Positions 12,601 through 20,438 of a stretch of DNA of 64,000 nt are shown piece by piece (position 1 is the first letter of the stretch; each line of letters starts with the position of its first letter). The DNA comes from Marthasterias glacialis (lineage: Eukaryota > Echinodermata > Asteroidea > Forcipulatida > Asteriidae). A program made the translations under genes and the position numbers. The notes under the pieces are model-generated. The model made no database searches and had not been told where the DNA came from. It saw only the letters and a program-made list of their open reading frames with translations. The stretch is from NCBI GenBank assembly GCA_911728455.2, contig OU452229.1, positions 5,387,574 to 5,451,573 of the forward strand. The letters are read 5' to 3'.

Positions 12601-15600
12601 TGACTTGCCCATAAAGATGGCTGACTTGTAAGAGTGTGACGTCAAGTGACAACTATCTTTGTTTCATGTTCTGAATTTTAGCTTTATGGTGACATGGAAT
12701 TACAGAAATCTTGTTACATCGTGACGTTCTTCACTGGGATGGATCTAAATTCAGGAACTACAGCAAAAGTAAGTCTGTTGGGAGATTCAAACAGTATACT
12801 CTCCTCGTCTTCAGGAGCATGGAGTAGATGGTTTCTACTGAAGACGAGAAGTATCAAGACTACAACAGCAGCTCTTTTCAGAGCCAACATTCCTCCCATA
12901 AGAGATGTACACATGGTTGTGCATGCAAGTTTATTAGTAACAAGCCAAAATGCCCGATCTGAAGATCAGGCTTGGAGCGGTCGGTGGTGGGTGAATTGAA
13001 GGGGGGATGAAGGGTATAGATAGTTGGGGTATAAAGTGGCTAGTGTAATCTGACACAATCGTACCATCATAACCGGCAACATCTCCATCATAGTTCAGGT
13101 GATTTTAAAGTATATTGTTGAGGTCTTTCATGGATTTGGGAGCAGTTTTTTGTTACTCCCTGTTTTTGAAATTTGAATTTACAAGGCATTACACAGGTAC
13201 TAACCAACACATGAGTGTTCACTCGGTCGGACCCTATACGTAGTACTATACGACAGATAATGTCCAGTGTTAATAACAGCGTTGTTGGGTCAAGTAATAG
13301 TTACTTCCTATTATCCACACCATGCAAAGCTTCAAACATCACTTGAGATATGTTTCTATTATTCAATGTTTCTATCAATCCGTTACGAACGATTCACCTT
13401 GCTCCATCATTGATCTCGTTATCTTCTTTCCAACAGGTGTATCTATGTCTGCATAGTTCTTCCATTACTACAAACCCAATACAGATGAACGATCCAGATC
13501 ATATTGCCTTCAGGGGTAGCTGTGTAGATTCCTTCCTGGTAACAACACATACAGAGTTAGGCAAGGTTGACAGTGTGACCGTATGGCACGATGACCAGGG
13601 TTACAACCCACAGTGGTGAGTTTTTTTCCCCCAATCTTTACTTTCAAAAATTATCTTTAGTGTAAAGAGGAGCCTAGACCAACTTGGCTTACTTTTTTTT
13701 TTTTTTTTTTTCCAATTTGGGTAAACAAAAAAAATTGACCAGAGCGTGATTTGAACCTGCGATCTCTGGGTTTGCATGCCGGTACTTTACAAACTCTATC
13801 AAGCCCTATGTTGGTGGCCTCTCTATCTGTCAATATCTTGCGATTTTTGTTTCTGTTAAGACATTACTTTTTCTGGTGGCATGGATGGCTAGAGCTTAAA
13901 GTGCTTGCCTCTTACCACTGTGGCCCTGGTTCGATTCCCGGCTAAGGCTGTATGTGAGTAGAGTTGTGTGTTGGTTCTCTCTTGTGGCGCGAGGGTTTTT
14001 CTTCGGGCCGTCTGGTTTTTCTCCCTCTGGAAAAATCAAACACTTTTAATATCTGGCTGTGCTCCGTAGTCATGTGTCGATGTGACTGGCTACCAAAGGC
14101 ATCCCTTGCATGCCTGCAGCTCAAACACGTAGCCGCGTCCTTCGCAATTAAGGATGATTAGCCTACCAAAATACTAAATTACTATTTAAAATAATTAAAT
14201 AAATAATTGTATAATTTTATATTTGGAATATTATGTTGGCTTGTCAATTCATGTACTTTTTTAGAGTCTTCTCTTTTTATTGTTCGCTTGTCTATAATTC
14301 TAAGGACAACACTTTCATTTCAATAAATATATTCTGTATTCTTATAATGTCTATTCTTTTATACCGATGGCTTGTTAATACATGAACTTTTTTAGTGTCT
14401 ACTCTTTTTCCTTTTTTCTTGTCTACAATTTTAAGGACAACACTTTTATATTGTTGGTTTGTCAATACATGTATTCTGTATTCTTGTAATGTCTACCCTT
14501 TTATAGTGATGGCTTGTCAACACATGTACTTTTATAATGTCTACTCTTTTTACTGATGGTTTGTCACTACTTTTTAAGACCAACTCTTTTTTTACTGATG
14601 GCTTGTCAACTATTTATAATGATGGCTTGTCTACTTTTTTGTGTATTTTGTTTTGCTTGTATACTTTGTATATTTCTATTTGCTAATTATTGCTGCCTTA
14701 GTATGAAGGTTTGGAGTTTAAAGAGTTACTATTATGGTTATCTTAAGTCGATAATATTTTGTAGTGTTTTTCTTCAATGGATTTTTTGTTCTTCTACCAT
14801 ATTATTGTTTAGTTTATTTTTTTGTTAGCGCTTTGGGGTAGTCTGTACGTAAGGCACTCTGTAATTTGCACTATTATTATTATATTATATTGATTTGATC
14901 AAAACAATAATGGTAATTCATTTCTTTGCAGGCACCTCAGTCGAGTCTTGCTTCAAAACTATGTAACCGGAGAGAAATTCTACTTCCTCTGCAATCATGT
15001 CTTGTCAACCTCCAACACTCCAGCAACTTTCAAAGCTGCTTCTCCTGCTCAACTGAATAAGAATCTACATCTGTTTACAGCAGAACCAAGTTACAGACCT
15101 CTGGTGAAACACTTCTCACTTTGGAACATGATTTCCAGACCGGTCTTCTCACAGTTCACACATACTCAGAGAGTAGCTTCGTTCTTTACTCCGTTTTTCC
15201 TTTCTGCCGTTGCTGTGACCCTCCTGAAATGGTTTCAACAACCAACAGGTGTGTCAAACGAAGGAACCGTATCCCTAGATTTAGACATGAGTAATATTAT
15301 GATTGGAATTGAAGCTGGGGCAGTTGCTCTTCCTGTCTACTATCTCCTAGTCTGTGTCTACAGTGTCTGCAGGCCTCGGCTAACTTGTAATAAGAAGACA
15401 GTTGGTTCCAAAAGAAGTAAGGAATCCCCTTTGACTACCTCCGATGCTGTTATCGTGAAGAAGCCAAAAAATAGACGGTTTCGGCTGGCAAAGAAAACGG
15501 GGTCACTGGAAGAAATCAAAGTTGATATTCCTGGGACCGGAACCAATCAGGTTCAAGACCTTGGTGCATTGTCGATGAAGAGTGAAAGTTCAGATAAGAC

Positions 15601-18600
15601 GGTAGCAGAGGTTGGCTCGGCTCTTGCTGCTGCTGTGGGCATTCCAAGGATAACGTCATCAACTAGTTGGTCATCTGAGGATTGGTCTGATTATAATGAT
15701 AATTTTGAAGACGCTCCTTCGCCCTATAACATCAATCAAAATGCTAATTGGCCATTGTGGGAACAGTACCTGGAAGACGCAAACCAAAACCAAAATGCAA
15801 ATCCTTCAGAAGGAGACTCAGATGCAGGACCTCTGCAGTTTGCCTGCAAGACAAACAGTGGTCATTCAAGATGGTCCCTGTCAAGACACAGAAAAAGCAC
15901 TAGCCCAAAGGATTGCCATGATATTGATAGGTCCGATGGAGACCACACTGAGTCTACTAAAATATATAAACGCAACCAATTTGAACATGGGGGAGGAAAT
16001 GGGCAACATTTATTAGTGGGTAAAAACCCAAATATAAATCAAAATGCCCAAACCGACATTGTTATCTCAAGCGTCAACAAGAAACCTGCTAAAATTCTTG
16101 GCAGAGCTGATAAAAACAAAGAACAAAGTCATCCTCAAAAACCTGGTATCTCCAAGAAGGTACTCAACAAGCCTGAGGATGAGTCTCAAGGTGAAAGGAA
16201 GTCAACATGTTGTGGACAGAGGCCAAACAGAAGTGGGGGAAAGTACTGTCTCCCTTGGTGGTCATCCTTTATCATCTGGTTTGTAGTGTTAGTGTTGATC
16301 AGTGGATCAGTGTCTCTAACAGTCTATCTTACCCTTGACTACACCCAAGGGAAAGCCATCAACTGGCTTCTACCTGCCGTGATTGCCTTTATACAAAACC
16401 TGTTCCTGATTCAACCTATCCTTGCCTTCCTTGGTGCCATATTTGAATCCATTTTTGTCAAGCGAGACTGTCTGACAAGAGCATCTATTGCATACGAAGC
16501 AACAACATCAAGCTTTAAATGTAAAACAACTCCTAACATCAACATGGAGAATGACATTCAACATGACACAAGCCGTTTGATGAGAAGCCACCGTCTTGGC
16601 AAACAGCAAGAGTCTTCGGGTGTTAAAAGCAAGATAATGAAAGCTATCAAGAAACGTCTTGCTGGGTTGCTGTTCTTGGCGCTTGTCATCTTCCTAGCAC
16701 ATGGGAAGAAAGATGTCAGCCACTTTTACATGACGTCTGCAACAAAAGATATGTTAATCAACGGTGCCGAGAGAAGGACGATGTCTTTTCTAAAGGTAAA
16801 ACCATCATTCCGTGAAGTCGACTTTTTATTAAGTCAGCTCAATGGGTCCCTTTTGTGCCCCTATTTATTTATATATTTATAGGTGTTTTTTAATTTCAGT
16901 GGAAACGTCTAGAAAATGTGAAGGTTTATGAAAAATGTTCAAGGGGCATAAAGGCAAAAGCCACATGACTGAATTCATATTGTTCATTTTTGTCATCACC
17001 TCGGCACATTTTCATAGAGCTGCTTGAACAGACAACATTGCTTACAAATTTTCTGCCGAGCAAAAGTAAGCAGGATACCAGTCACAGATGTAACAAGTGA
17101 GTGACATGGTATTTTGGCTGGTAACCTTATTCTGGTAAGCATAATTTTGTTGTGCTGAGCAACTACTTTTTTTTTGTTCTTAAACAGCGCTATGAAATCG
17201 GGCCTTGTTTGTTTCTAATCCACACTGGTACAGATGAATTGTAACGATTGGTTCTTCTGATTGCTTCAGGTACACACTGCTGGTCAGTTCTGGCAATGGT
17301 CACAAGAAACCTTTCTGCCTGGCCTAGCTCCAGTCATGAACGCCGAGAGAAATTATCAACATCTTCAGTTCATTGGTAGTCCTAGACTGAGGCAGCTAAG
17401 AGTTAATCAGACTGTGGCAGGTAAGAATGGTTAATGAATCTGTGAAACGCTTTTTTAAGCTCGCTGACAACATTAGTAGTTGTCGGAGACCAGTATCCTA
17501 ACTTTATGTGACCCAACATATGAAATAACAAACCTGTGAAAATTTAAGCTCTGTCAGTCATCGGAGTCATTGGAAACTAGTGAAAAAGCATCCGATATGT
17601 TTTGACTGTTTTCAAACATTGGGTTTTAGACTTGAGAAAAATGCAACTAATTGTTCTACTCATTTCTCAAAAACTATAGCATTTCAGGCAAAAATAGTTC
17701 AAAGGAAATTTTCAACCATGATCATGCATGACTATCTTAATGCCATGTAAGTTATTTGCAAATCTGTGAGCATTTATATATGCAAAAAATTGTTACTGGC
17801 CTCACATTTCGAATCTAGCAGAGTCTTTCTGAAAGCCTAAAAAAAAAATCATATTTTTCCAATTTTACCAATGTTGTGCACATCCTTGAAGCAAAAAGTT
17901 GTGTTAATTTCTGTTTGTGACTATTGTAAAGTAAAAAAGGTTGACAATTATTTTGTCATAGTCTAATACATTGAGATACTGGGAAGTATAAATACCTGAT
18001 AAAACTTTTAGTTAACTTAATGGTCAATCACTTTTCAGTTATTGATCAACTGACAATGCAAAGCATTCAAAATACAGTAAAAAGTTTTAATGTGATAAAT
18101 ATTCACACTTTTTAAAGCACATTTCTTCACTTTTAAATTCTTAAGATACCTGTCGAGACACCATCGTTGAAGACGTTCCACTGAGCTCTTCACCCCCATG
18201 CAGCTCTACCTACACTCATCTCAACGAAGACACATCACAGTACCTCAGCTCATGGCAACTGACTGATCGAGACGTCTCCCCCGCTCTTCAGGCAGATGGT
18301 TACCGCTTCTACACATCTGAAGAGCTACAGGGTGCACCTTACGCTGGTAAGCATGCCACCTATCACGGTGGTGGTTACACAGCCGACCTGGCGGGAGATC
18401 ACCAAAGAGTGGTTCAGATTGTTCAGTCTCTGGAAGCAAGCCGGTGGATAGATGAATACACTCGGGCAGTGTTCCTGGAGTTTTTACTCGTCAATGTGCA
18501 GCTGAACCTGACGATTGTCGTGAGACTCGTAACGGAGGTCTCACCAACCGGTTACCAAGAACCTGTTGTTTGTGTAGGATTAGTAAGTGTTGGGGAGTCG

Positions 18601-19584
18601 TCATACTGGGTAAGTATGGCGTATCTTGGCTGTGTAGGACTGCTTGTCGTATCGGTGTATGCTATGATATTTACTGAAGCTCATTGTATGCTGCGGTGGG
18701 GTAGGGCGTACTATACCTCAACGAGACATCTTGTTGGTTTCCTCAACTTCATCGTGGCGCTTCTCACCGTCGCACTGATGGGTTACCAGTTGATGACTAC
18801 CAGTCGAGAAATGGTATCCAGTCCATCGTTTGGAGCTTTTGTCACGGTTCAGACGATACAGCATTACACGACAACCCTCAGTGGCATCTTAGTCTTCACA
18901 GCAATGATGAAGGTACTCTTTCAACTCGAGTGTCATAAACGGATAACCCTGCTTCTTTACTCCTGTGAGGCATCAGTTCAACAAGTCTTGAAGTCCCTTG
19001 TGATGTTTGTGGCTATGTTGATGACGTTTGTCTTCACGGGCTGGACTTTGTACAGTGGTCATTTGAGAGATTTCCATAGCCTGCCCAGGAGTGCGGTTGT
19101 CTTGTTTAACATCTTTATCGGTGGGTTAACTGTGGAGACAAATCAACAGAAAACTCTCCCAGTTTTCATCATGGTATTCTTGACGTTCTTTGGGTTTAGC
19201 GTCTTGCTCTTCATCACTGTGGTCATCCTCCAGACCTACAAATCTTCTCGCTTCCACAAGATCATGTCTGTTTTTGTTAGTTCAGGATGCTTAACAAGAT
19301 ATGTGCAGATCCTCAAACACCGACTTCTAGTAAAGAGGACACACCGTAAGATGGAGGTAAGGAGGTATATCACCCTCCGCCAGTCTCGGGCCTTGAGAAA
19401 TCGTCAGCAGGTCTTTGCTCCAACGCTTGCGATGAAACAGATCGAGGATCGTGTGGAGAGATTGTTAGAGCTCGCAAACTCAGACAATGAGGTTTTGTTT
19501 AGTGACACTAAGATGCTGTCAAGTGTTATCAGACGAGAGTACAGTCTCCTTAAGGCCCTGAAGACCACAGGCTCTCTTAAGTAG
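407..19584 (+). CDS. Polycystin-1-like 11-TM protein (REJ-GAIN/GPS-PLAT-TOP), 3' part, 18 exons
   Basis: Joining 407-602, 1405-1571, 1982-2200, 3824-4074, 4788-5021, 5728-5853, 6545-6653, 7367-7531, 7898-7974, 8067-8318, 8996-9089, 9730-10280, 11558-11791, 12682-12768, 13437-13615, 14932-16795, 17270-17420 and 18146-19584 gives 6,395 nt. After the 2-nt split codon this is 2,131 in-frame codons ending in TAG. Domains in order are a REJ module, a GAIN domain with a GPS, TM1, PLAT, five further TMs, a TOP extracellular domain and five channel helices. This is the architecture of polycystin-1/PKDREJ-type proteins and sea urchin REJ2/REJ3. The family consists of plasma-membrane or ciliary/acrosomal receptors that usually pair with a PKD2-type channel. 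The N-terminal ectodomain is missing because it lies upstream. Which paralogue it is cannot be told here. No canonical AATAAA is visible close behind the stop codon. Confidence 0.93.
691..1143. mobile_element. MITE, family 'AATAGACYGATCCATTAA' (intronic)
   Basis: The ends form near-perfect inverted repeats of about 29 bp: AATAGACTGATCCATTAAGC on the left and its complement GCTTAATGGATCGGTCTATT (one mismatch) on the right. The 453-bp interior has no coding sequence. A shorter relative is at 8,344-8,570. Confidence 0.8.
1405..1571 (+). CDS. PKD1-like exon b (REJ core)
   Basis: The acceptor is CTCTCCCTGTCAG and the donor G|GTAAGT. The start completes an Arg codon split with the previous exon and the exon leaves in phase 1. 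It encodes CIRNC, a following VECFKC and the Y-x-W of EYTWNV, the cysteine pattern typical of REJ domains. Confidence 0.9.
1840..1960 (-). repeat. tRNA-derived SINE fragment (intronic)
   Basis: On the minus strand, GTGGGTTTGAATCTCACCC is a B-box (T-arm) and is followed by AGTAGTATGCC. The same B-box-plus-tail order occurs at 48,830-48,930, so the two are copies of one SINE family. The left head is decayed. Confidence 0.55.
1982..2200 (+). CDS. PKD1-like exon c (REJ)
   Basis: The acceptor is TTTTCCTAATCAG and the donor G|GTAGGT. The frame enters in phase 1 (Gly codon split) and leaves in phase 1. A cysteine pair (GSCSITP and VITCKG) resembles the C-x-I-x-P motif of Ig-like REJ/PKD folds. Confidence 0.9.
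2643..3095. repeat. Tandem repeat, 59-bp unit, about 7.6 copies (intronic)
   Basis: The unit starts GGTTTACTACCCTGATYAGC and repeats at 2643, 2702, 2761, 2820, 2879, 2938, 2997 and 3056 (period exactly 59). Copies differ by only a few substitutions, so the array is recent or homogenised. Confidence 0.95.
3149..3595. repeat. Minisatellite, 17-bp unit, about 26 copies with a 119-bp higher-order unit (intronic)
   Basis: The monomer is close to CAAAGTTATGGCTTGCC with TTGCC/TCACC variants. A 7-monomer block (119 bp) including the variant CAGTGTTCTGGCGTACC is itself repeated. Because 17 is not a multiple of 3, all three forward frames are open and show a 17-residue period. I regard these frames as non-coding. 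Confidence 0.95.
3824..4074 (+). CDS. PKD1-like exon d (REJ)
   Basis: The acceptor is AATTTTGACAG and the donor AAG|GTAAGA. It enters in phase 1 and leaves in phase 0. It encodes YSAGNEDITK, FTLLYYSPEG, and a VDVHIEVTDSLG strand that looks like the last strand of a PKD/REJ beta-sandwich. Confidence 0.9.
4154..4315. mobile_element. MITE with CAGGCCTTGATCTTAA termini (intronic)
   Basis: Termini CAGGCCTTGATCTTAA (4154-4169) and TTAAGATCGAGGCCTG (4300-4315) are inverted with one mismatch over 16 bp. The interior is rich in AGGCC motifs and has no ORF. Confidence 0.7.
4420..4490. repeat. Perfect 28-bp inverted repeat with 15-nt loop (intronic hairpin)
   Basis: Arms 4420-4447 and 4463-4490 are exactly complementary over all 28 positions. 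The 15-nt loop includes CTGTACAG, itself a palindrome. No flanking direct repeat that would mark a transposon is obvious. Confidence 0.95.
4669..4752 (+). pseudogene. Decayed duplicate of the exon-e acceptor region
   Basis: 84 bp at 4669-4752 align with 4762-4845 (offset about 93), covering the upstream intron edge and the first part of exon e: TTCTACCTCCAGATGAT against TTCTACCTCCGGATGAT, and GTGAAGTTTCT against GTGAAGGTTCT. Small indels break the frame, so it is not a usable exon. Confidence 0.75.
4788..5021 (+). CDS. PKD1-like exon e (linker to the GAIN domain)
   Basis: A 78-codon phase-0 exon with no internal stop codon, acceptor CATTCCTCAG and donor CAG|GTAAGT. It starts with VLPPDD, continues in a helix-like stretch (SATKLINTLASVLNEN) and ends in an acidic segment (LDDEDGDQDAD). 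The leucine-rich helix resembles the start of the helical GAIN subdomain. A degraded copy of its 5' part lies just upstream at 4669-4752. Confidence 0.88.
5250..5540. repeat. Low-complexity T, (TTTG)n and poly(C) tracts (intronic)
   Basis: T-rich runs at 5258-5284, (TTTG)n at 5325-5350 and 5490-5510, then an uninterrupted run of about 19 C at 5519-5537. Such tracts often give assembly length errors. Confidence 0.9.
5728..5853 (+). CDS. PKD1-like exon f (GAIN helical part)
   Basis: A 42-codon phase-0 exon. The acceptor is TTTCCCTTTACAG and the donor CAG|GTAACT. It encodes VRFKLVEKLADMKV and a TRAIYNPDEIS segment, consistent with helices of the GAIN A subdomain (polycystins typically have a '...AL..LT..PDEVS' stretch here). 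Confidence 0.88.
6545..6653 (+). CDS. PKD1-like exon g (GAIN helical part)
   Basis: The acceptor is GAATATTTCAG and the donor G|GTGAGA. It enters in phase 0 and leaves in phase 1. It encodes an amphipathic helix (ADSYLNMIDILKDE) followed by a GIDIIEDTSRN segment. Confidence 0.87.
7367..7531 (+). CDS. PKD1-like exon h (GAIN)
   Basis: The acceptor is ATAATTTCTTAG and the donor G|GTAAGT. Phase 1 to phase 1. It encodes LLRAAAWQVQTFYDG followed by a W/D/N-rich segment with an NVT sequon. Confidence 0.88.
7898..7974 (+). CDS. PKD1-like exon i (GAIN, short)
   Basis: A 77-nt exon. The acceptor is TTTTTTCTTACAG and the donor ATG|GTAAAC. It enters in phase 1 and leaves in phase 0. It encodes DTDVDLNVPDIDVIEQEPW, an acidic linker. 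The donor is the weakest of the set, but the phase agrees on both sides. Confidence 0.8.
8067..8318 (+). CDS. PKD1-like exon j (GAIN)
   Basis: An 84-codon phase-0 exon. The acceptor is CTTTCTGACAG and the donor CAG|GTAGGC. It encodes helices (VFAIIDEVSTTILST) followed by TDAVLLMLQRENLRDLG and FKIPSEAMAEI, a pattern typical of the end of the helical subdomain and the start of the beta subdomain of GAIN. Confidence 0.9.
8344..8570. mobile_element. MITE, family 'AATAGACCGATCCAT' (intronic, shorter relative)
   Basis: Left end AATAGACCGATCCAT and right end ATTGGTCTATT match the termini of the 691-1,143 element. Sub-terminal CCAATCACAGC is mirrored by GGCTGTGATTG near the right end. The interior differs from the longer copy. 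Confidence 0.65.
8996..9089 (+). CDS. PKD1-like exon k (GAIN beta part)
   Basis: The acceptor is TTCTATTTGATAG and the donor G|GTAAGA. It enters in phase 0 and leaves in phase 1. It encodes NPYSWHLSASEVKTSVIGLSL, matching the polycystin GAIN segment with the 'NPF.W' and 'V.S..L' pattern. Confidence 0.88.
9339..9493. repeat. Tandem repeat, 31-bp unit, 5 copies (intronic)
   Basis: GGGCCGATT... begins at 9339, 9370, 9401, 9432 and 9463, an exact 31-bp period. Each unit holds a GGGCCGAT half and a GGGCCAAT-like half, so there is also a weaker internal repeat. Confidence 0.92.
9730..10280 (+). CDS. PKD1-like exon l (GAIN beta part and first half of the GPS)
   Basis: The acceptor is TTTGTTTTTATAG and the donor GAG|GTAAGA. 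It enters in phase 1 and leaves in phase 0, with 183 full codons. It encodes the GAIN beta-sandwich and ends within the GPS at CLYWSTVYEQWFPHGCE, which carries the conserved C-x-YW and W...GC residues. Two NxT/S sequons (NVTETH, NLTTNS) fit an extracellular location. Confidence 0.93.
10709..10795. mobile_element. MITE, family 'GGTGGCAGCAGAC' copy 1 (intronic)
   Basis: Starts GGTGGCTGCAGACCTACCAG and ends GATGCTGCCACC, an inverted pair. The interior CATTGTTCACGTAGCTCTGAG matches the copies at 10,914-11,012 and 19,666-19,767. Confidence 0.65.
10914..11012. mobile_element. MITE, family 'GGTGGCAGCAGAC' copy 2 (intronic, left end lost)
   Basis: TTACCAGGTAAATTGTCATTG through AGTCTGCTGCCACC. It is very similar to the 19,666-19,767 copy, but the outer GGTGGCAGC of the left end is absent. 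Confidence 0.65.
11558..11791 (+). CDS. PKD1-like exon m (second half of the GPS and TM1)
   Basis: A 78-codon phase-0 exon. The acceptor is TGTATTTTTCAG and the donor CAG|GTAAAG. It completes the GPS with THCLCNHLSSFGG. The HLS/S junction is the expected autoproteolysis site between Ser residues. The tethered segment is followed by TM1 (ITILYVMGGAMGVFLMVLVC) and a short cytoplasmic turn. A 95-bp degraded copy of its end lies at 11,827-11,921. Confidence 0.94.
11827..11921 (+). pseudogene. Partial duplicate of exon m (TM1 coding part), frame still open
   Basis: Aligns with 11,690-11,784 at a constant offset of 137. The blocks TATGTGATGGGC and GGCGTGTTCCTTATGGTTCT are identical in both copies. 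Translated in the exon frame it gives a TM1-like helix (ILYVMGMEIGVFLMVLGC) with no stop codon. No good acceptor or donor borders it, so it is probably non-functional. Confidence 0.75.
12427..12624. mobile_element. MITE with GACGCCATCTTTA termini (intronic)
   Basis: Left GCCATCTTTACGGGCAA and right TTGCCCATAAAGATGGC are inverted with one mismatch. The interior is non-coding. Confidence 0.65.
12682..12768 (+). CDS. PKD1-like exon n (PLAT, first part)
   Basis: A 29-codon phase-0 exon. The acceptor is CTGAATTTTAG and the donor AAAA|GTAAGT. It encodes YIVTFFTGMDLNSGTTAK, the first PLAT strands (Y-x-V-x-x-x-TG...T-A). The frame stays open for another 230 nt past the donor, but only splicing here joins to the expected PLAT continuation at 13,437. 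Confidence 0.85.
13437..13615 (+). CDS. PKD1-like exon o (PLAT, central part)
   Basis: The acceptor is TTCTTTCCAACAG and the donor TG|GTGAGT. It enters in phase 0 and leaves in phase 2. It encodes VYLCLHSSS, FRGSCVDSFLVTT and LGKVDSVTVWHDDQGYNPQ, the highly characteristic PLAT core seen in polycystins (F-x-RGS-x-D-x-FLxTT and WHD-x-x-G-x-x-P-x-W). Confidence 0.93.
13733..13800 (-). repeat. tRNA-related (B-box) SINE fragment (intronic)
   Basis: On the minus strand, CAGGTTCAAATCACGCTCTGG resembles a T-arm/acceptor region with a decayed head. It follows an 18-T tract and lies just before another SINE. Confidence 0.4.
13874..14165 (+). repeat. tRNA-derived SINE, near full length (intronic)
   Basis: A head with A-box-like GGCTAGAGCTTAAAGTGC and B-box CTGGTTCGATTCCCGG is followed by about 220 bp of unrelated body with TCTGGTTTTTCTCCC, ending in an A/T-rich tail. 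It fits a Pol III SINE rather than a working tRNA, because no paired acceptor stem is seen. Confidence 0.7.
14224..14640. repeat. Degenerate tandem repeat around GATGGCTTGTC (intronic)
   Basis: GATGGCTTGTCAA or close variants recur with CATGTACTTTT and GTCTACTCTTTTTA blocks at irregular 40-120 bp spacing. It is an old, decayed array. Confidence 0.7.
14932..16795 (+). CDS. PKD1-like exon p (end of PLAT, TM2-TM6, large cytoplasmic loop)
   Basis: A very large exon (1,864 nt) with acceptor TTTCTTTGCAG and donor AAAG|GTAAAA; it completes the split Trp of PLAT. The PLAT end (HLSRVLLQN) is followed by TM2 (about 15,173-15,235), TM3 (15,290-15,367), a loop of about 295 residues, TM4 (16,256-16,333), TM5 (16,358-16,447) and TM6/S1 (16,658-16,702). 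The FTHTQRV lead-in, MIGIEAG in TM3, LPWW before TM4 and FIQNLFLIQP in TM5 are family hallmarks. The loop is Ser/Lys/Asn/Gln-rich, contains two NINQNA motifs and has no recognised domain. Confidence 0.93.
17001..17204. mobile_element. MITE, family 'GGCCCGATTTCATAGAGCTGC' copy A (intronic)
   Basis: Left CATTTTCATAGAGCTGCTTG and right GCGCTATGAAATCGGGCC are inverted. The core TTTTGGCTGGTAACCTTATT is shared with the copies near 20.3, 29.2 and 36.0 kb. Confidence 0.8.
17270..17420 (+). CDS. PKD1-like exon q (start of the TOP domain)
   Basis: The acceptor is TGATTGCTTCAG and the donor G|GTAAGA. It enters in phase 0 and leaves in phase 1. It encodes FWQWSQETFLPGL and the hallmark GSPRLRQLRV, equivalent to the 'G..R.RQ.R' of the polycystin (TOP) domain. 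Confidence 0.93.
18146..19584 (+). CDS. PKD1-like terminal exon (TOP domain, S2-S6, C-terminus)
   Basis: The acceptor is AAATTCTTAAG and the exon runs to TAG at 19,582-19,584. The TOP domain shows a GYRFYTSEEL segment, YHGGGYTADLAGD and WIDEYTRAVFLEF, all family hallmarks. Five hydrophobic helices follow (SYWVSMAYLGCVGLLVVSV; HLVGFLNFIVALLTVALMGY; GILVFTAMMKVLF; SLVMFVAMLMTFVFTGW; PVFIMVFLTFFGFSVLLFI). The pore loop reads FNIFIGGLTVETN and lacks the LGD filter of PKD2-type channels. The cytoplasmic tail is basic, then helical (MKQIEDRVERLLELAN) and possibly a coiled coil. Confidence 0.94.
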
Positions 19585-19665
19585 CTGCTTCGATTATCTC
19601 ACACAAAATACCTTCTTATTTACAGGGAAGATATAATACTGTTGTGTTAAGACTCTGAAATGATG

Positions 19666-19767
19666 GGTGGCAGCAGACTCACCAGGTAAATTGTCATTGT
19701 TTACGTAGCTATGAACATGTGCACATTTCCGAGAACAATGGATATACCTGGTTAGTCTGCTGCCACC
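19666..19767. mobile_element. MITE, family 'GGTGGCAGCAGAC' copy 3 (3' flank of the PKD1-like gene)
   Basis: The most complete copy. GGTGGCAGCAGACT at the left is mirrored by AGTCTGCTGCCACC at the right. It lies 80 bp after the stop codon, so it may be part of the 3'UTR. Confidence 0.75.
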
Positions 19768-20248
19768 TTTCGTTCCAAAGTTGAAAGTCTCCTCAAAGTC
19801 TCCCATTGGTCCTTCAACTTGAATGTGTAACATCAACTACACTGTTAAGATTTCAAAACCACCAAATCAGTGATGAAAGTGAACTAGTCATCATTTCTGC
19901 ATACAAATTACAATGAGAAAAAACACTAAATATTTCGTTTTTTTGTTGACGCTAACATCCAATCTAAAGCAGTTTGAGGGTGGGAAATGGAGATTTGCAC
20001 AATGTTGATGATGTCATTTGAAAGAGATTTACAAAAAATGCTCTTTTTCTTTGGCAATGTTCTTGTCAACTTGTAATACTATTTTAACATTCTGAAAGTG
20101 TAACAACTGGTGAATTTAATAGATTAATAGGCTGTTACAAAAAATGTTAAATATAAAGACTCCACAGTAGTGGTTATACCATTGGTCGTGGACATTTTTG
20201 TTCTGAGTTGACTCTGCTGCCCTCTATAGTTTGTCCTATTCCATTCCC

Positions 20249-20438
20249 GGGCTCAGTTTCATAGAGCTGCTGAAACTAGAGCCGTAAAAAAAACCTACCA
20301 AACAAGAAGTAGCAGTAAACCAGTCACAGACTATCATTTAATGTGTTTTTTTGGCTGGTGTCCTTATTCTGGTAAGCAAAATTGTTTCGTGCTGAGTTAC
20401 TTTTTTTGTGCTGAAGCAGCTGAGTGAACTCGGGCCCA
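20249..20438. mobile_element. MITE, family 'GGCCCGATTTCATAGAGCTGC' copy B
   Basis: Starts GGGCTCAGTTTCATAGAGCTGC and ends GCAGCTGAGTGAACTCGGGCCC. The core TTTTGGCTGGTGTCCTTATTC matches copy A. Confidence 0.75.
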
